From Cardiocondyla obscurior (lineage: Eukaryota > Arthropoda > Insecta > Hymenoptera > Formicidae): DNA of 64,000 nt. The notes beneath the pieces were generated by a model. It ran no database searches and was not told the DNA's origin. It saw only the letters and a program-made list of their open reading frames with translations. A program made the position numbers and the translations under genes. Position 1 is the first letter of the stretch. The number at the start of each line of letters is the position of its first letter. This document shows, piece by piece, positions 38,301 through 49,817 of this stretch. The stretch lies in the NCBI RefSeq assembly GCF_019399895.1, contig NC_091867.1, forward strand, positions 9,747,501 through 9,811,500, read 5' to 3'.

Positions 38301-41300
38301 TTTATTATGATTTATTTTGAGATAGTATTAAATGAACTTTACAATAAAATTATCAAATGTTTCGGAAAGAAGATATTAACATTTTAAATATTTAAAATAA
38401 TTTCCTATATTTGATGCGTACATTTTTACATATATGTGTATGTGTGTCACACACACACATAATCGTGTATCTGTTATTAATGTTATGCATAATCCTCGTT
38501 TAAATTTTACACTTGATTCAAAGCTTAATAAGCTATTCTAAACTAATATGCCAAGAGAGAATAGATGTCTAAGTAAATAAAGGTTTTGTTAATAATTAAC
38601 TTAGATTATTGTATAGAAATACACTTACCGGTGTAGAATTAGTTTCTAATTAAATTATATCAATCGATGACAACCGATTTTTCAACTTTTTTTTTTCTGT
38701 TGAGTTTGAAAGACGAGTTAACACACGTTTTTTATACAAGAAAAAAAGAATTATTTACCTAAGAATATTTTTACACTCGTGTGAATTTATCGCTGAATAC
38801 GTACACCCTAGTTGTAGTCGTGATGAATTCGTTTTGAAACAAGTGTACATTCAAAAAACGTTCTTATGTCATGCTTGTCTATACTGTATATATGTACTTA
38901 CTTTCTCTCTGCTCTCTATCTAATACTTGTATGTGCGTTCTTGTACCATTTTCACTGTTTCATCTTCTTGGCGCATAAAGCAAATCTAGAAACTCTGAAG
39001 AACAGGATTATATAGATGTTAGAAATACATTTAGAGCACAATATTGTGGTACAGTAAGCATATCATGAGGAGTGTATTACTTTGCGCTGGTCATGCCACA
39101 GTAGTGAAAATATTACAGATACAGACATTATTGTTTTATTCATACTGTGCAAATGTTTGTTCGCAAAATATAAAGTTTAATATTTTTTTAGATTACATAG
39201 CCAGCCAAAGTTATACTTTCTAGAATGTATGGGACAACTAACATGAAAGCCTGCTTAGAATGTAGCCTAGTTTTTTCACAAATAGTCTATAATTTCTTTA
39301 CATTTTATTTTCTTTTATGAATATTATGTATTACGAGATTAATAGTATACGATCTATGAAAAGTTTTTTTAATTAATGATTTTAAAAAATATAAATATGC
39401 ATATTCTTATAATTTTATGATTATACATTCGTTAAGAATTTTGCAATTACGTATAAATTTTTATTTTACTTTTTTTTTTATATTAATATATTTTATAGAA
39501 TTGGTATTATTAGCGTCGCGATAATAATGCGGGTGGTTATTTATTATATTTGTGAAAAACAAATAATGTAAAACGTGAAATACATACGAAAAAAAAGGAG
39601 ATTAAGAAATATCATGCATCTAGTGCTCGTCAAAGTAGTCGTCCCCTACTAGATTAGACAAAAATAATTAGCTACACAATATATCAGCGATACGGTTTGT
39701 TACTAAACCTCTCTCTCTACATATCTAGGTATCCTGTAATGCTTAGGAATCATATCTTTCCAACGAAGTCGTTTTACGTTCTACAATACTGTACATTTTA
39801 TAATTAATTGGCATCTTCGTCTTCTATGAGTCGTTTCAATATAATGTTAAAAGCGATTTCGTGTATAAGTTGTAATTATGAAAAAAAAAGGAGTGCACAA
39901 CTGAAGCGTCACTAAGACGAATTTTCCTAATTACAACTTTCTTCCGGATAACTTAAGATGCTAAGGTCGATCATAGTATTAACACAATCATCCCCAAAGC
40001 CTTCTAGTCTAGCTGTTGCCTGGATCGCAGTGTTGCTACATGTCTGTCGTTTGCGTTGCTTGTTGCAGAACAACTCGACAATGCGACCATCTCCGCCCAC
40101 ACACCCCTCATCACAGCCATCCCCCCAGCACCCCCAGCCACCCCCGCCCCCACACTCGCAGATGATGTCCACCCAGGTAAGCCTCATTCAACACGTACAC
40201 TCTCACTCATAAAGAATCACTTGTTCCGCTGTGTCATCGCACCATATCATGGCATTACCGAAATTCATGACTCGTTACAGTCGCTGTAATTGTTATTTCT
40301 CGTGATGTTTCTCGTGACGTTCTCTTTACACAGATGTATTCCATAAGTTTATGTCAAAGTAGCTTTACGACAGTTTCGAATATTATAATTACATTAATAC
40401 GATCAAATGAATTTCATCTGCAGTTTGAAGTTAAGAACATTGCGTATTGACATAATCGTCTAATGTGCTGCGATGAACTTGAAATGCATATTTTATGGCC
40501 TAATCATCTCACGGATTGCTTATTGTGGCTGCCTGATATTTATACTATATCTAGTCAATTCTGTGTATAGTGATCATGATTGACACTTGGATACTTGATT
40601 TATACCTTCAAATTATGACTGAAATAAATATACTTTACTGTACGATCAATGTGATAAGTATTTACTCTCTGTTACAGTTTATGGGCCCCAGATATCCAGC
40701 AGGACCACGACCTGGAGTACGTATGCCACAAATGGGAAATGACTTTAACGGAGTAAGTATGATAATTCATACGTTTATAAAATTTGCCCAGCCGGAGCAG
40801 GATGCCCATTCTGGGCCTGCTTCTCCTCTCAGTTTGCGTGTCTAGTCATTCTTCCGCTCATCAGACACTCGCGAGAGTTTTAAAATTTGTATGTAAAAAA
40901 ATCACGCTCGATTATGCGTGATTCTTGTGATAAGTACGGAGCGTCTCCTGCGAGATGGTCGACCGCTGGAGAAAGATAGAGAGAGGGAGAAGTGAGGGAA
41001 CGTAACTCGCGCGGTACGTACGTTCGCAATCACTTCCTTCTCCCCGGCTACCTGTCCGGCTCTCTCTCTTCTTTCTTTTACCTCTAAACAATTTAACGCG
41101 TTATACAAAATTTTATATGCCGAATATTAATTGCAAACTGAACCGATATTTAATCTAAAATAATTTTATACGATTAAAAAGTATATATGATTTCTTATTA
41201 CACATCTATATGTTTTTTTTTTCTTTTTTTTACAGCCACCAGGACAGCCAATGATGCCAAATAGTATGGATCCTACCAGGCAAGGTAAGAAATCATTTAT

Positions 41301-44300
41301 ATGCCAGTGTTATATTACTTTTTTCTGGCATTGACGAGAGTTGCGAGAGAAGAATGGCATAGACGCATGCGTACCAAAAACCAACACAGCAATAAATGAA
41401 TAAGTAATATTTTAAACTCGATTGGATTGCTGTGATGTGGAGTGGATTGGTTTTTGAATTGTCTAGTTACAAGCAGTGGTGTAGTTTGCGTTCGATTGTT
41501 ACTGCTAGATATTCAGTCTTGTGTACTTAGTATGTAAGTATGTATTTGAATAGTTCTTTTTACCAAATATTTTATTTGATATGCTTTTATATAATCTTTT
41601 TTTTTATATATTTTTTTATAAGTAATTCTTGTCGTTACATATAATATATATTTTTTAGGATACTCTACCTCACAGATCAGATTTAAAAAATTGAAATATT
41701 CTATTTTCACAGTATCAAAAACTTTAAATATGAAAATATTACAATTTTTTTTTAAATAAATGAATGGCTTGACTCGATACATTTATATAATTTATATATA
41801 TGAATAAAATCTTTAACATAATTCACCTTGACATTAAAAAATAACTTCAATGAATTGTGTTAAATAATTTTTTTAATTCAGAAATAAATTAATTTCTGCT
41901 ATACCACTGCAAAATAACTAGGCTTTACCACCATGAACCCGACCTTACCTACCTGCCGTACTAATGTGTGCTCTTGTGTTCCTCAGGCGAAGCTGGAGAA
42001 TTTGTAGGGTGGCAAGGTAGGAAGCAACCCAAATCACACTCACATGACTTAGTCAAGCCTAACTTTTTTTTTTCTCCTCCTTGCCTTTAATTTTTTTATT
42101 TCCATTTTCATAATGATAATTGCACCGGCTTTGCTCTTTTGCAAAATGATTCGCTCATCCGAACTAGCATCCAGCATGACAATCGCAATAGAGTATACTA
42201 GACATGTATATATAGTTATGTGTACGATAAATAATATTTTTATATTATTTACGAGATAATTGTTTTGTACAGTACAATAACTTCATAATATTTTATTCCG
42301 TGTAATGTCTGCTAATGTATATACGCAAAATGCACATGCTAGAGTTAAAAGTTTTTATACATGTTAATATTATGCTAATACATTATTTTCGTGGAGTTTT
42401 TGTTTAATTAATATTTGTTAATTCACAAAAATATTACTACATATGTTGGTATGTTATTTAACTTAATATTCATTAAAACTTTTTACACATTATGAGATCA
42501 TGCTACATGCAAATGGAAGAGATAGGCTAATCATGTTTATATTTAACAAATATATTTTTAGAACATCTTTGTGTTGTGTCTTTATGAAATAATATTTTAG
42601 TATGAATTATGGTTATTGTCGCACAATATGTTGCGCAGCATTAAATTATATTACTTTAAAAAAATTCTTGATAGATAAATAAAATCTTATTTTTAACTTT
42701 ATTTTATTTGAACATATATAGCTTAAATTATAATTCGCAATTTAGTATCATGATATTTCTATCTTTAGCATGAGCTTTTCACTATGTTAATTTGTGTGGT
42801 GACAGATGCTTGATCGGCATGTCATCCACCGGCTTCACTTTGAACTCCACTTTAGCAAAGCATGGCTCTCAATTTTCGGCACTTTGAGCTCGCACTTAAT
42901 GTTATATTGCACACAAAGCGCGATCTTATACACAAATTACTTTATCTTAGTGTTTTTAAAAATCCACGATTTTCATTGTTTAGTTCACAAAATTGTAATT
43001 AGCAGTTAGCATTAACATAGAACTAGAACAAACGTTAACAGTTCTCTATTTAACGATTGAATTTACCACAAATTTTAATTTCTACCACAGGTCCGCCGGG
43101 AATGAACCCAATGAACCCGAGAATGAATCCTCCGCGTGGACCAGGAATGGGACCGATGGGCCCTGGAAGTTATGGCCCGGGCATGAGAGGTCCACCGCCC
43201 AATAGTACTTTAGGCCCAGGTGGGCCAGGAGGTCCAGGAATGCCACCAATGAGTATGGCTGCTCCTGGTGGAAGACAACAATGGCAACCTAACACGTCTA
43301 CGGTATAGATAAATACATATATATCGCATATTTCTCAGTACACTTCTATATTCAATTCTATTTCAATATAATACAAATACTTTATATTTCTTTGTTATGC
43401 AGCCGATGAATTATTCGTCGTCATCGCCGGGTAACTACGTAGGGCCACCTGGATCAACAGGTCCGCCAGGTCCCGGTACACCTATTATGCCTAGCCCACA
43501 GGATAGCAGCAATAGTGGAGGAGAAAATATGTATACCATGATGAAGCCTGTACCTGGGGGAAATATGCCGGGTGTAAGTGATTAAACAGTGCTGTTATTT
43601 TTAATTAATTTCGTATAAGCTGCAAGCAGTGAATATTAAAATTATTTATATAAATTATATGCAAGTAAAGCTACATTATAAATGCATTTTAGGACTTTCC
43701 AATGAGCGGTGGACCTGAAGGTGGTCCAATGGGACCCATGGGTCCTAATACAATGGGTCCGGTTCTAAACGGTGACGGTCTTGACGGTATGAAAAATAGT
43801 CCAGCGAACGGTGGTCCTGGAACACCACGGGAAGATAGCGGCAGCGGAATGGGTGATTATAATCTGGGTGGATTCGGAGCTCCTGGAGAGAATGTAAGTA
43901 TGCACAGGTTATTCAATAACATTTTCTAATGGTCACACTCGACGTGTTGATGTGGATTTGTATGTCATTGTTTTGCCGTTTCAAATCACCTTTCTCATAT
44001 CTTTCTATTGCCTTTGTACATTAATAGCAAAATTAAAAAAAAAAAAATTATTTTAAATTATTATCTCTTTTACATTATTATTTTTTTGTGGCATACGGAT
44101 CCATGTTACAACTTATTGCCCTTCTAATCATCTCAATTAACAGCCACAACCGCTTCTATCAGTACGGCGGATATTCACGTATTTTGCTAAAATAATATGG
44201 GTTCAGTCTCGTTTAAGGGATTTATCCTCAGCCTCGCTCCAACAGGCTTGTTAATGCTTTCTTACCGAGTATTATTTATCCCTATATAAATTTTTCGGAA

Positions 44301-47300
44301 GGTGTTTTGTTTAATCACGCGTCACATGGTATTTTGGTAAATTTAATCAGCGTCATTTGGTCGCATCTAATATTTGTCATAACCGTATTCGCTAAAATTG
44401 CGTCTAACTACTATCACTAACAATACGTCTAACGTTGCGATTATAAAGCGGGCAGAAAGACGATAAGACTTAATATTACATCTTAATAATTATAATATAC
44501 ACTTTATGTTTCATATCTGAATAATAACTTTATTGCACAGGATATTAATATTATTTTATAAATGTACTTTTATTTAACATACTTTTACATTTTAATTATA
44601 TATTTAATTTATATGAAAATATGTTTTTATTTTAATATTTTGGTTGTGTAAAAAAAATAGTTCAGACACATTTACGTAGGCGTCTTATTTTCTTTCTGCG
44701 TGTTTTATAAGATAAATCATCAATTTATTTTCGTGCGACAAGTAATCGAACTTTTGATTCAATCGCGAACACGATTTTACATGCTAATCTTATATGTTGT
44801 AATATGAGATTATCAATAGGATATAACAAGGAACAGTCACGGCTCTTTCAACTTGTGATTTTACTGAAACTCTGGCGATTTGCTCGATAATTGATAATAA
44901 CTGACCAAATTTTTATATAAAAAGAAGTTTACATTTATCTGATTAAAATAAGACTTATTAACTTATACATATGCACACAAGTACTTATTTTGCAAAATTA
45001 TCTACAATTACGAAAATCTTATGTACATTAAATTATTTTCTACGTGTAAGTTTTTTAGAATTTTAATTTTAATTAACGTTTCAATTCAAACATTTATTAA
45101 AAAAATTCTTTTTTTAATTACATGCCTATGTAATTTTACATTTTAAATATTTTCACGGGTAGCAAACTAATATATGTCAATCTTCAATTATCCTGCATAT
45201 TGCGCAAAGTTTTATTACGAATCCAGAAGTGACGGTGTCGCGGACGTTCTTTGCGACCCTTGCGAAGGAAGTTATCAGTAATCACGTACGTGCACCTTCT
45301 CTGTATTCTCGACAGTTTTTTTAAAAAATCAAGTCGCCTTGGAGCCAGCCCCGAGTTCGTAGATGCCGTAGACTTCGCACGTGGTGTGCCGGTTATATAC
45401 ATGTAATGCGGAAAAGCATCGTACGCAGATTCGCTGCGTATTCACGTGTTCCATGATGCGTTCCGGCTAGTTTCGCTATAGTCCGGCACATGTAGTTTCG
45501 CCAGTGGTTCAAGCTCGTAACAAGCTAGAGCGAAAGAAAAGTAAAATACTGAGACTCGTGTCAAACGCAGCGGCCATTATCGATTGCTCCTATTCGATTA
45601 GGATTAGCACTTAAGCGCTCATTAATTGAATCGCTATCATTAAATGGCGCAGTACTTGAACAACGACTACTCTTACACGCGCGCCTTGCCGTGTATAGAA
45701 ATACGATATGTATGCTTTCACTAAATACTCAAAAGGTTGCAAGATTAGATATATTCGTTTTCTTAATTCTTTTTTTTTACGTTACTATGACCAGGGATTG
45801 AAACTGAATAAAAAAATATTGATTACCTATCGATATTTTTCTATTTTATGATTGAAGATATATATAATATATATATATATATAAATAACCAAATTAAAAA
45901 GTAAATATAAATAACGTTATTATAAATAGTTTTTTTGATATTATAATGATATTATTATGTAATTAAAAAAATTATTGCTAATACGCGTAAATATTAAATT
46001 AATACTTCTACTTTTTTCCTCCCGTAAGATTCGCTGTTTGAGTTATATATTGCATTTGTAGATTAATTAAAAGTATTTATCATTGTGACTTTATAAGAGC
46101 GAGCTTATACGCACGGTATCGAAGTGCTCGTTCGGTAAAATTATTCTAATCTTCAGTCCCTGGCGTATATTTTAATACGGAAGCTAGTTAATATTTAAGA
46201 TCTGTCAGATTATTTTCTATTATTTATATTTATTTCACAATTATACGTAGGTTGTAAGTAAAGGTGCCTGAAAAATTACGTGGATATTGTTACATTAGAC
46301 ACGAAAGTTACATACAGACTCGTACACATACACACACGTATGCACATGATAGGATATACGTATATGACTATCGGCTACTGTGATTACTGATCGCATACTT
46401 ATTAATTGACTTATGCTCCTGTTCTCTCTTTTTTTTTTTCTTTTTTTTCTTTTTTTTTTTTTTCTTTTTTCAATCTCGTTTGAACGCACTATTCTCAAAG
46501 AAGTTAGCGATCCGAGTTGTAAACGATTTTACAACAAACGAGAGTCTCCCTGAAAGGGAGGTAGACTTTTTTTAATTTTTTTTTTTTTCTTTTTTTTTTT
46601 TCTTTCTTACAACCACGTGAATCTTTGATAGTTTCAACTCTCACACATCTTGCAATAACGATCTCGAGACTCTAATAAGATGAACGGCTTAGACAGGGTC
46701 GGACCGGATCCATCCATATTTGCTCACAGTCTCTTCCTGATGTTGGGAGAAGACGTTATTTCTGTCCCTTTTGCCGCCCTTACGAATGAAAATTGATACG
46801 TTACACGTACTCAGTCATGAGATACCCGCGGATTGCCGTATCTTGCTCGCGAGTATATAAGAGAAATATATATTAATATATATATATATGTATATGCAAG
46901 ACATATGTATATATACATATATGAATATATTCGCAGAAGTTAATATTTTTGTATGAATATAAGATACGTAGACATGCGAGTACTGAACCTTAAAGAGCGA
47001 ACATAGATAAAGAAACGGAAGATAAAATGCGATGAGGGTGAGAAGCGAGAGATTTCCGGAATCCATCCGTCCGCATTGATTATAGGTCAGTACTGGACTA
47101 TACTGTGCTGCTATTAGTTATGTTTAAATTAACTTATAGTGCCGAGACATCGATGAAATTTTATGTAAAAAAAAAAAAAGAAAAAAAAAGGAAAAGAGAA
47201 AGAAAAAGAAATACACGGAGAGAATGCGGGTGAGAGAAAGAGAGAGAGAGTGTGAGAGAGTGAGAAAAGAAGAGTGAATGTGCAAGTGCATGCTGTGGGA

Positions 47301-49817
47301 CCAAACGGCAAGACGCTGCAAGTTCTTTTTATTTTATTTTTTTTTTTTAATTTTTATTTTTTAATTTTTTTTTTTCTTTATTGCCCCGTTTCGAAGGCTC
47401 GTTTTAACGCTTCTCATCTCGGTTTGGGATCGTGGATTAACAGGTTTACCGTTTTACGAAGCCAGGGTATTTTGCTTTACGTCGTTTTGTACATATATTC
47501 TCGCTGAATGTGCGTGAACATATGGCGCGGCTGTTAAGTGACCTGATCGGGTCTGTCGCGGGGGGTGAAACTTACGGAGTTTGCGAGCTACTTGATGAAG
47601 CTGCTGATCGCGAGTAGTCGCGCGAACGACTTGGTGGCGGGTTGATCTTGTACTTAAAAGCTTGTCACCTGGACTAATCGGAATTGTCCCGCCGCCCCGT
47701 CACGAGAGACATTGCAGGAATTAGCCTTCGCAGAGCGCACTACTTGCCGGCTACCCCGGGAACCCTTGCCGTCTTGCCGTTAGGCCCGCATACGTCAAAC
47801 GGAGAAAAGAAAATACACGCGCGCTCTTGCGGAATCGCATAGTCTTTTCTTTTTAATGCGAGGACGTAACAACACGAGTCAATGAGTGAAGGAAATGCTC
47901 GGCAAAGCGGCGCATTGAGGGTACGAAGCTCGAACGCAACTCGTACGACGCACTCGAAATTGTTGATGACAATGCCAGGTTGATTTTCAGTCGGCTCCTC
48001 GAACGGAAGCCAACGTCGACCTTTAAAGGCGACGTTGGTCCCCGTTCACCGGCGGTGGAGCCTCGCGAAAAAAGAAAAAAAAAAAAAAAAAAAAATAAAA
48101 TAAAAACGGGCGCGGTTTGGTACCCTTAATGCGGATCTTACTTGATATCCTCGTTGTAAGCCGAACCTATCGCTGAATGATAACATAATTAATATATGCC
48201 TATAAGCCAGGCGAGAATCGAGACAATAAATGTAATCCTGTTACACTGAGATTATTGCGTTTTTCTTTTTTATTTACGATTCAATCCGAGGGGTGCTGGC
48301 TATCATCGTATTTATATATAACTATCCGTCTCCGTGTATTTGCACTTGTGCTAATCACACAACCACGCATCACTTGTGTTTCACTCGTCGCTTTGTTCGT
48401 TCCATCCGTTCGATTGGCGCGATCAGTGTCCTACTCTTAATGCAAATTGTCGCTGGCACTGTCACCCGCTCTCAGCTCGCTGTGTCCTAACGACACTGAT
48501 CCCTGCCAAATCGAGCGTTGCACCTACTATCGCTGCGGCTGTGGAACATTGTCATGATCGATGTTGCACTCACCCTGAACGTTTCTCAAGTACTTTCTCA
48601 AGTGTTCACGTTGCGTATGGATAAAACCGGTAAAGTCGGACTAGAGCAGAACAGATAGCTGTATATAGTACTAGCCTGTACTGACCTGTAGCACATGGAT
48701 GCGTTAGCGCAAAGCGTATCGATGGATTGCGAGATCGAGACACAAATTAAATGAATCATTAATTGATTAAGCGAAAATTCCGAGGGGGCGGAAGTTCCCC
48801 GGTAAAAAAAAAAAAAAAAGGGGAAAACATAAGTGTGTGAAGGACGACACGTCGAGTTTCTCTAGAGTACCTTCTATTTTTTTTTAATATTTTTTTCTTT
48901 TTTTTTTACTATACTACCTGTCGGTGAGGTGTGCGTGCGTGGGGGGAGGGCAGGCGACGAGAATGAATTTTTCGTTGTTTAATTATTATAATTATAATTA
49001 TTGTTATTATCATCATCACATCATTATTATCAATATTATTGCCGTTATTATTCTCGCTGATTTATGTTCGGCTCGACACGGGCTTCACTATCTTACGTAA
49101 CGTCCATGTGTTGTGGGTCAGAGCACCCTTGAGCAAACGAGTACCTCAAGCCTTTTCTTCCGACTCCCGTGGCAACCGGACCGACGTCTCCTCACCGTCT
49201 CCTGTCCCGTCAAGTTTTTCGTTTCACGAGCCCGGCCCCTTCACGACGCACCCGCCATCACGTTGCGCTTTTAAAAGCGTTTTTATTCACCGGCCAGCGT
49301 TTTCGCACACGGGGGCGAAGACGGACCTTGGTTTCGCGGGACTTCTCGGTGTATGGTTTCGATCCACTTGTTACGTGGCACCGCGAGAGTTGCGTTACGT
49401 TCCGCCGTCGTCGCTCGGGAAGAAATTACCGGACAGATTTTTTGGCACACGCGTACTTGAAGCGCAGCGAATCAGGGAAATATCCAGGCTCGACATTCGC
49501 CGCTTCCGGCTACGAAAACTGGGACCCGTACGTTTACCGAAATTTCGCTGCGCGATTACCGAGAGTCCCGCGAATCTCGCTGGTGGAAGACGCTGCGCGT
49601 GGAGAAAAAAAAGAAAGAAAGAAAGAAAAAAAAAAAAAAAAAAACTTGGGCAAGGTTGATGGGCTTGCCTGATCGTTTACGTGTAACCGGCCTGGTGTTG
49701 GTTGATTCGCAGGATCAGACCGAGTCGGCGGCCATCCTGAAGATCAAGGAGAGCATGCAGGAGGAAGCGAAGAGGTTTGAGAAGGACTCAGACCACCCCG
49801 ATTATTTCATACAATAA
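35348..49817 (+). CDS. Ssdp: Ssdp / SSBP: LisH-domain, proline/glycine-rich cofactor of LDB (Chip)
   Basis: Fourteen coding exons: 35348-35403, 37240-37312, 37428-37489, 37570-37654, 37811-37852, 38045-38131, 40069-40176, 40678-40752, 41236-41284, 41987-42016 (cassette), 43091-43302, 43403-43573, 43693-43893 and 49713-49817. The frame is continuous, giving 451 aa, or 441 without the cassette. The N-terminus MYAKGKGSSVPSD runs into a LisH/LUFS domain (LALYVYEYLLHVGAQKAAQ, then [20 protein letters not shown]), about residues 19-90, which is nearly invariant in this family. The remainder is Pro/Gly/Met-rich and disordered, as in vertebrate SSBP2-4. SSBP proteins act in the nucleus, binding and stabilising LDB/Chip in LIM-homeodomain and Wnt-enhanceosome complexes. 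The last exon encodes an acidic/basic helix (KIKESMQEEAKRF) ending in DYFIQ and lies 5.8 kb downstream. It is joined on phase and coding character. Reading through the exon 13 donor would instead give a short VSMHRLFNNIF end. Confidence 0.93.
35404..37239 (+). other. Ssdp intron 1
   Basis: An intron of 1.8 kb between the 56-nt first coding exon (phase 2) and the LisH exon. The CpG-rich left half grades into mixed sequence. I recognise no nested gene. Open frames across 36875-37528 reflect the following coding exons plus intron read-through. Confidence 0.7.
35832..35850 (+). repeat. (CT)n microsatellite in Ssdp intron 1
   Basis: About nine CT units. A (GA)n counterpart lies further on, at about 37062-37084. 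Confidence 0.85.
38132..40068 (+). other. Ssdp intron 6
   Basis: An AT-rich 1.9 kb intron with a short GT/CA microsatellite near 38435-38460. No coding or RNA gene was recognised. Confidence 0.7.
41987..42016 (+). other. Ssdp: Ssdp 30-nt cassette exon
   Basis: It is bounded by a T/C-rich acceptor ending CCTCAG and a donor GTAGGA. It encodes exactly ten residues (GEAGEFVGWQ) between two phase-1 introns, so the frame is kept whether it is included or skipped. The donor differs from the GTAAG type of its neighbours, which suits regulated inclusion. Splicing itself is inferred. Confidence 0.65.
42017..43090 (+). other. Ssdp intron 10
   Basis: AT-rich intron of 1.1 kb with no recognised gene. 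Confidence 0.65.
45856..45892. repeat. (TA)n microsatellite
   Basis: Alternating TA/TATA with few interruptions, inside Ssdp intron 13. Confidence 0.85.
46865..46930. repeat. (TA)n/(TATG)n microsatellite
   Basis: Two TA-rich blocks separated by a short spacer, inside Ssdp intron 13. Confidence 0.8.
48001..48047. repeat. Near-perfect palindrome / hairpin
   Basis: Outer arms GAACGG and CCGTTC enclose CCAACGTCG, then CCTTTAAAGG, then CGACGTTGG. The inner 29 nt fold on themselves with one unpaired A, and the whole gives about 24 base pairs. It lies in Ssdp intron 13. Confidence 0.85.
48977..49050. repeat. ATT/ATC trinucleotide-rich low-complexity stretch
   Basis: Repeated TTA, ATT and ATC units with no coding capacity, inside Ssdp intron 13. 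Confidence 0.75.

Larger units (their letters stand above)
43894..49712 (+). other. Ssdp intron 13 (5.8 kb)
   Basis: A long intron before the terminal coding exon. The left part is AT-rich, with TA microsatellites at 45856-45885 and 46865-46925, T-rich tracts at 46430-46470 and 46563-46605, and A/T tracts at 47166-47190 and 47332-47375. The right part (47500-49600) is more GC-rich, with a strong hairpin at 48001-48047, an A-run at 48070-48096 and an ATT/ATC trinucleotide stretch at about 48977-49050. Frames at 49039-49672 show no family resemblance and end in an A-rich tract. Confidence 0.6.

Noticed and set aside
49039..49672. Two overlapping frames of 206 and 167 codons before the last Ssdp exon.
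   Set aside because: They end in an A-rich tract encoding poly-Lys and show no domain. They lie in the intron leading to the terminal Ssdp exon.
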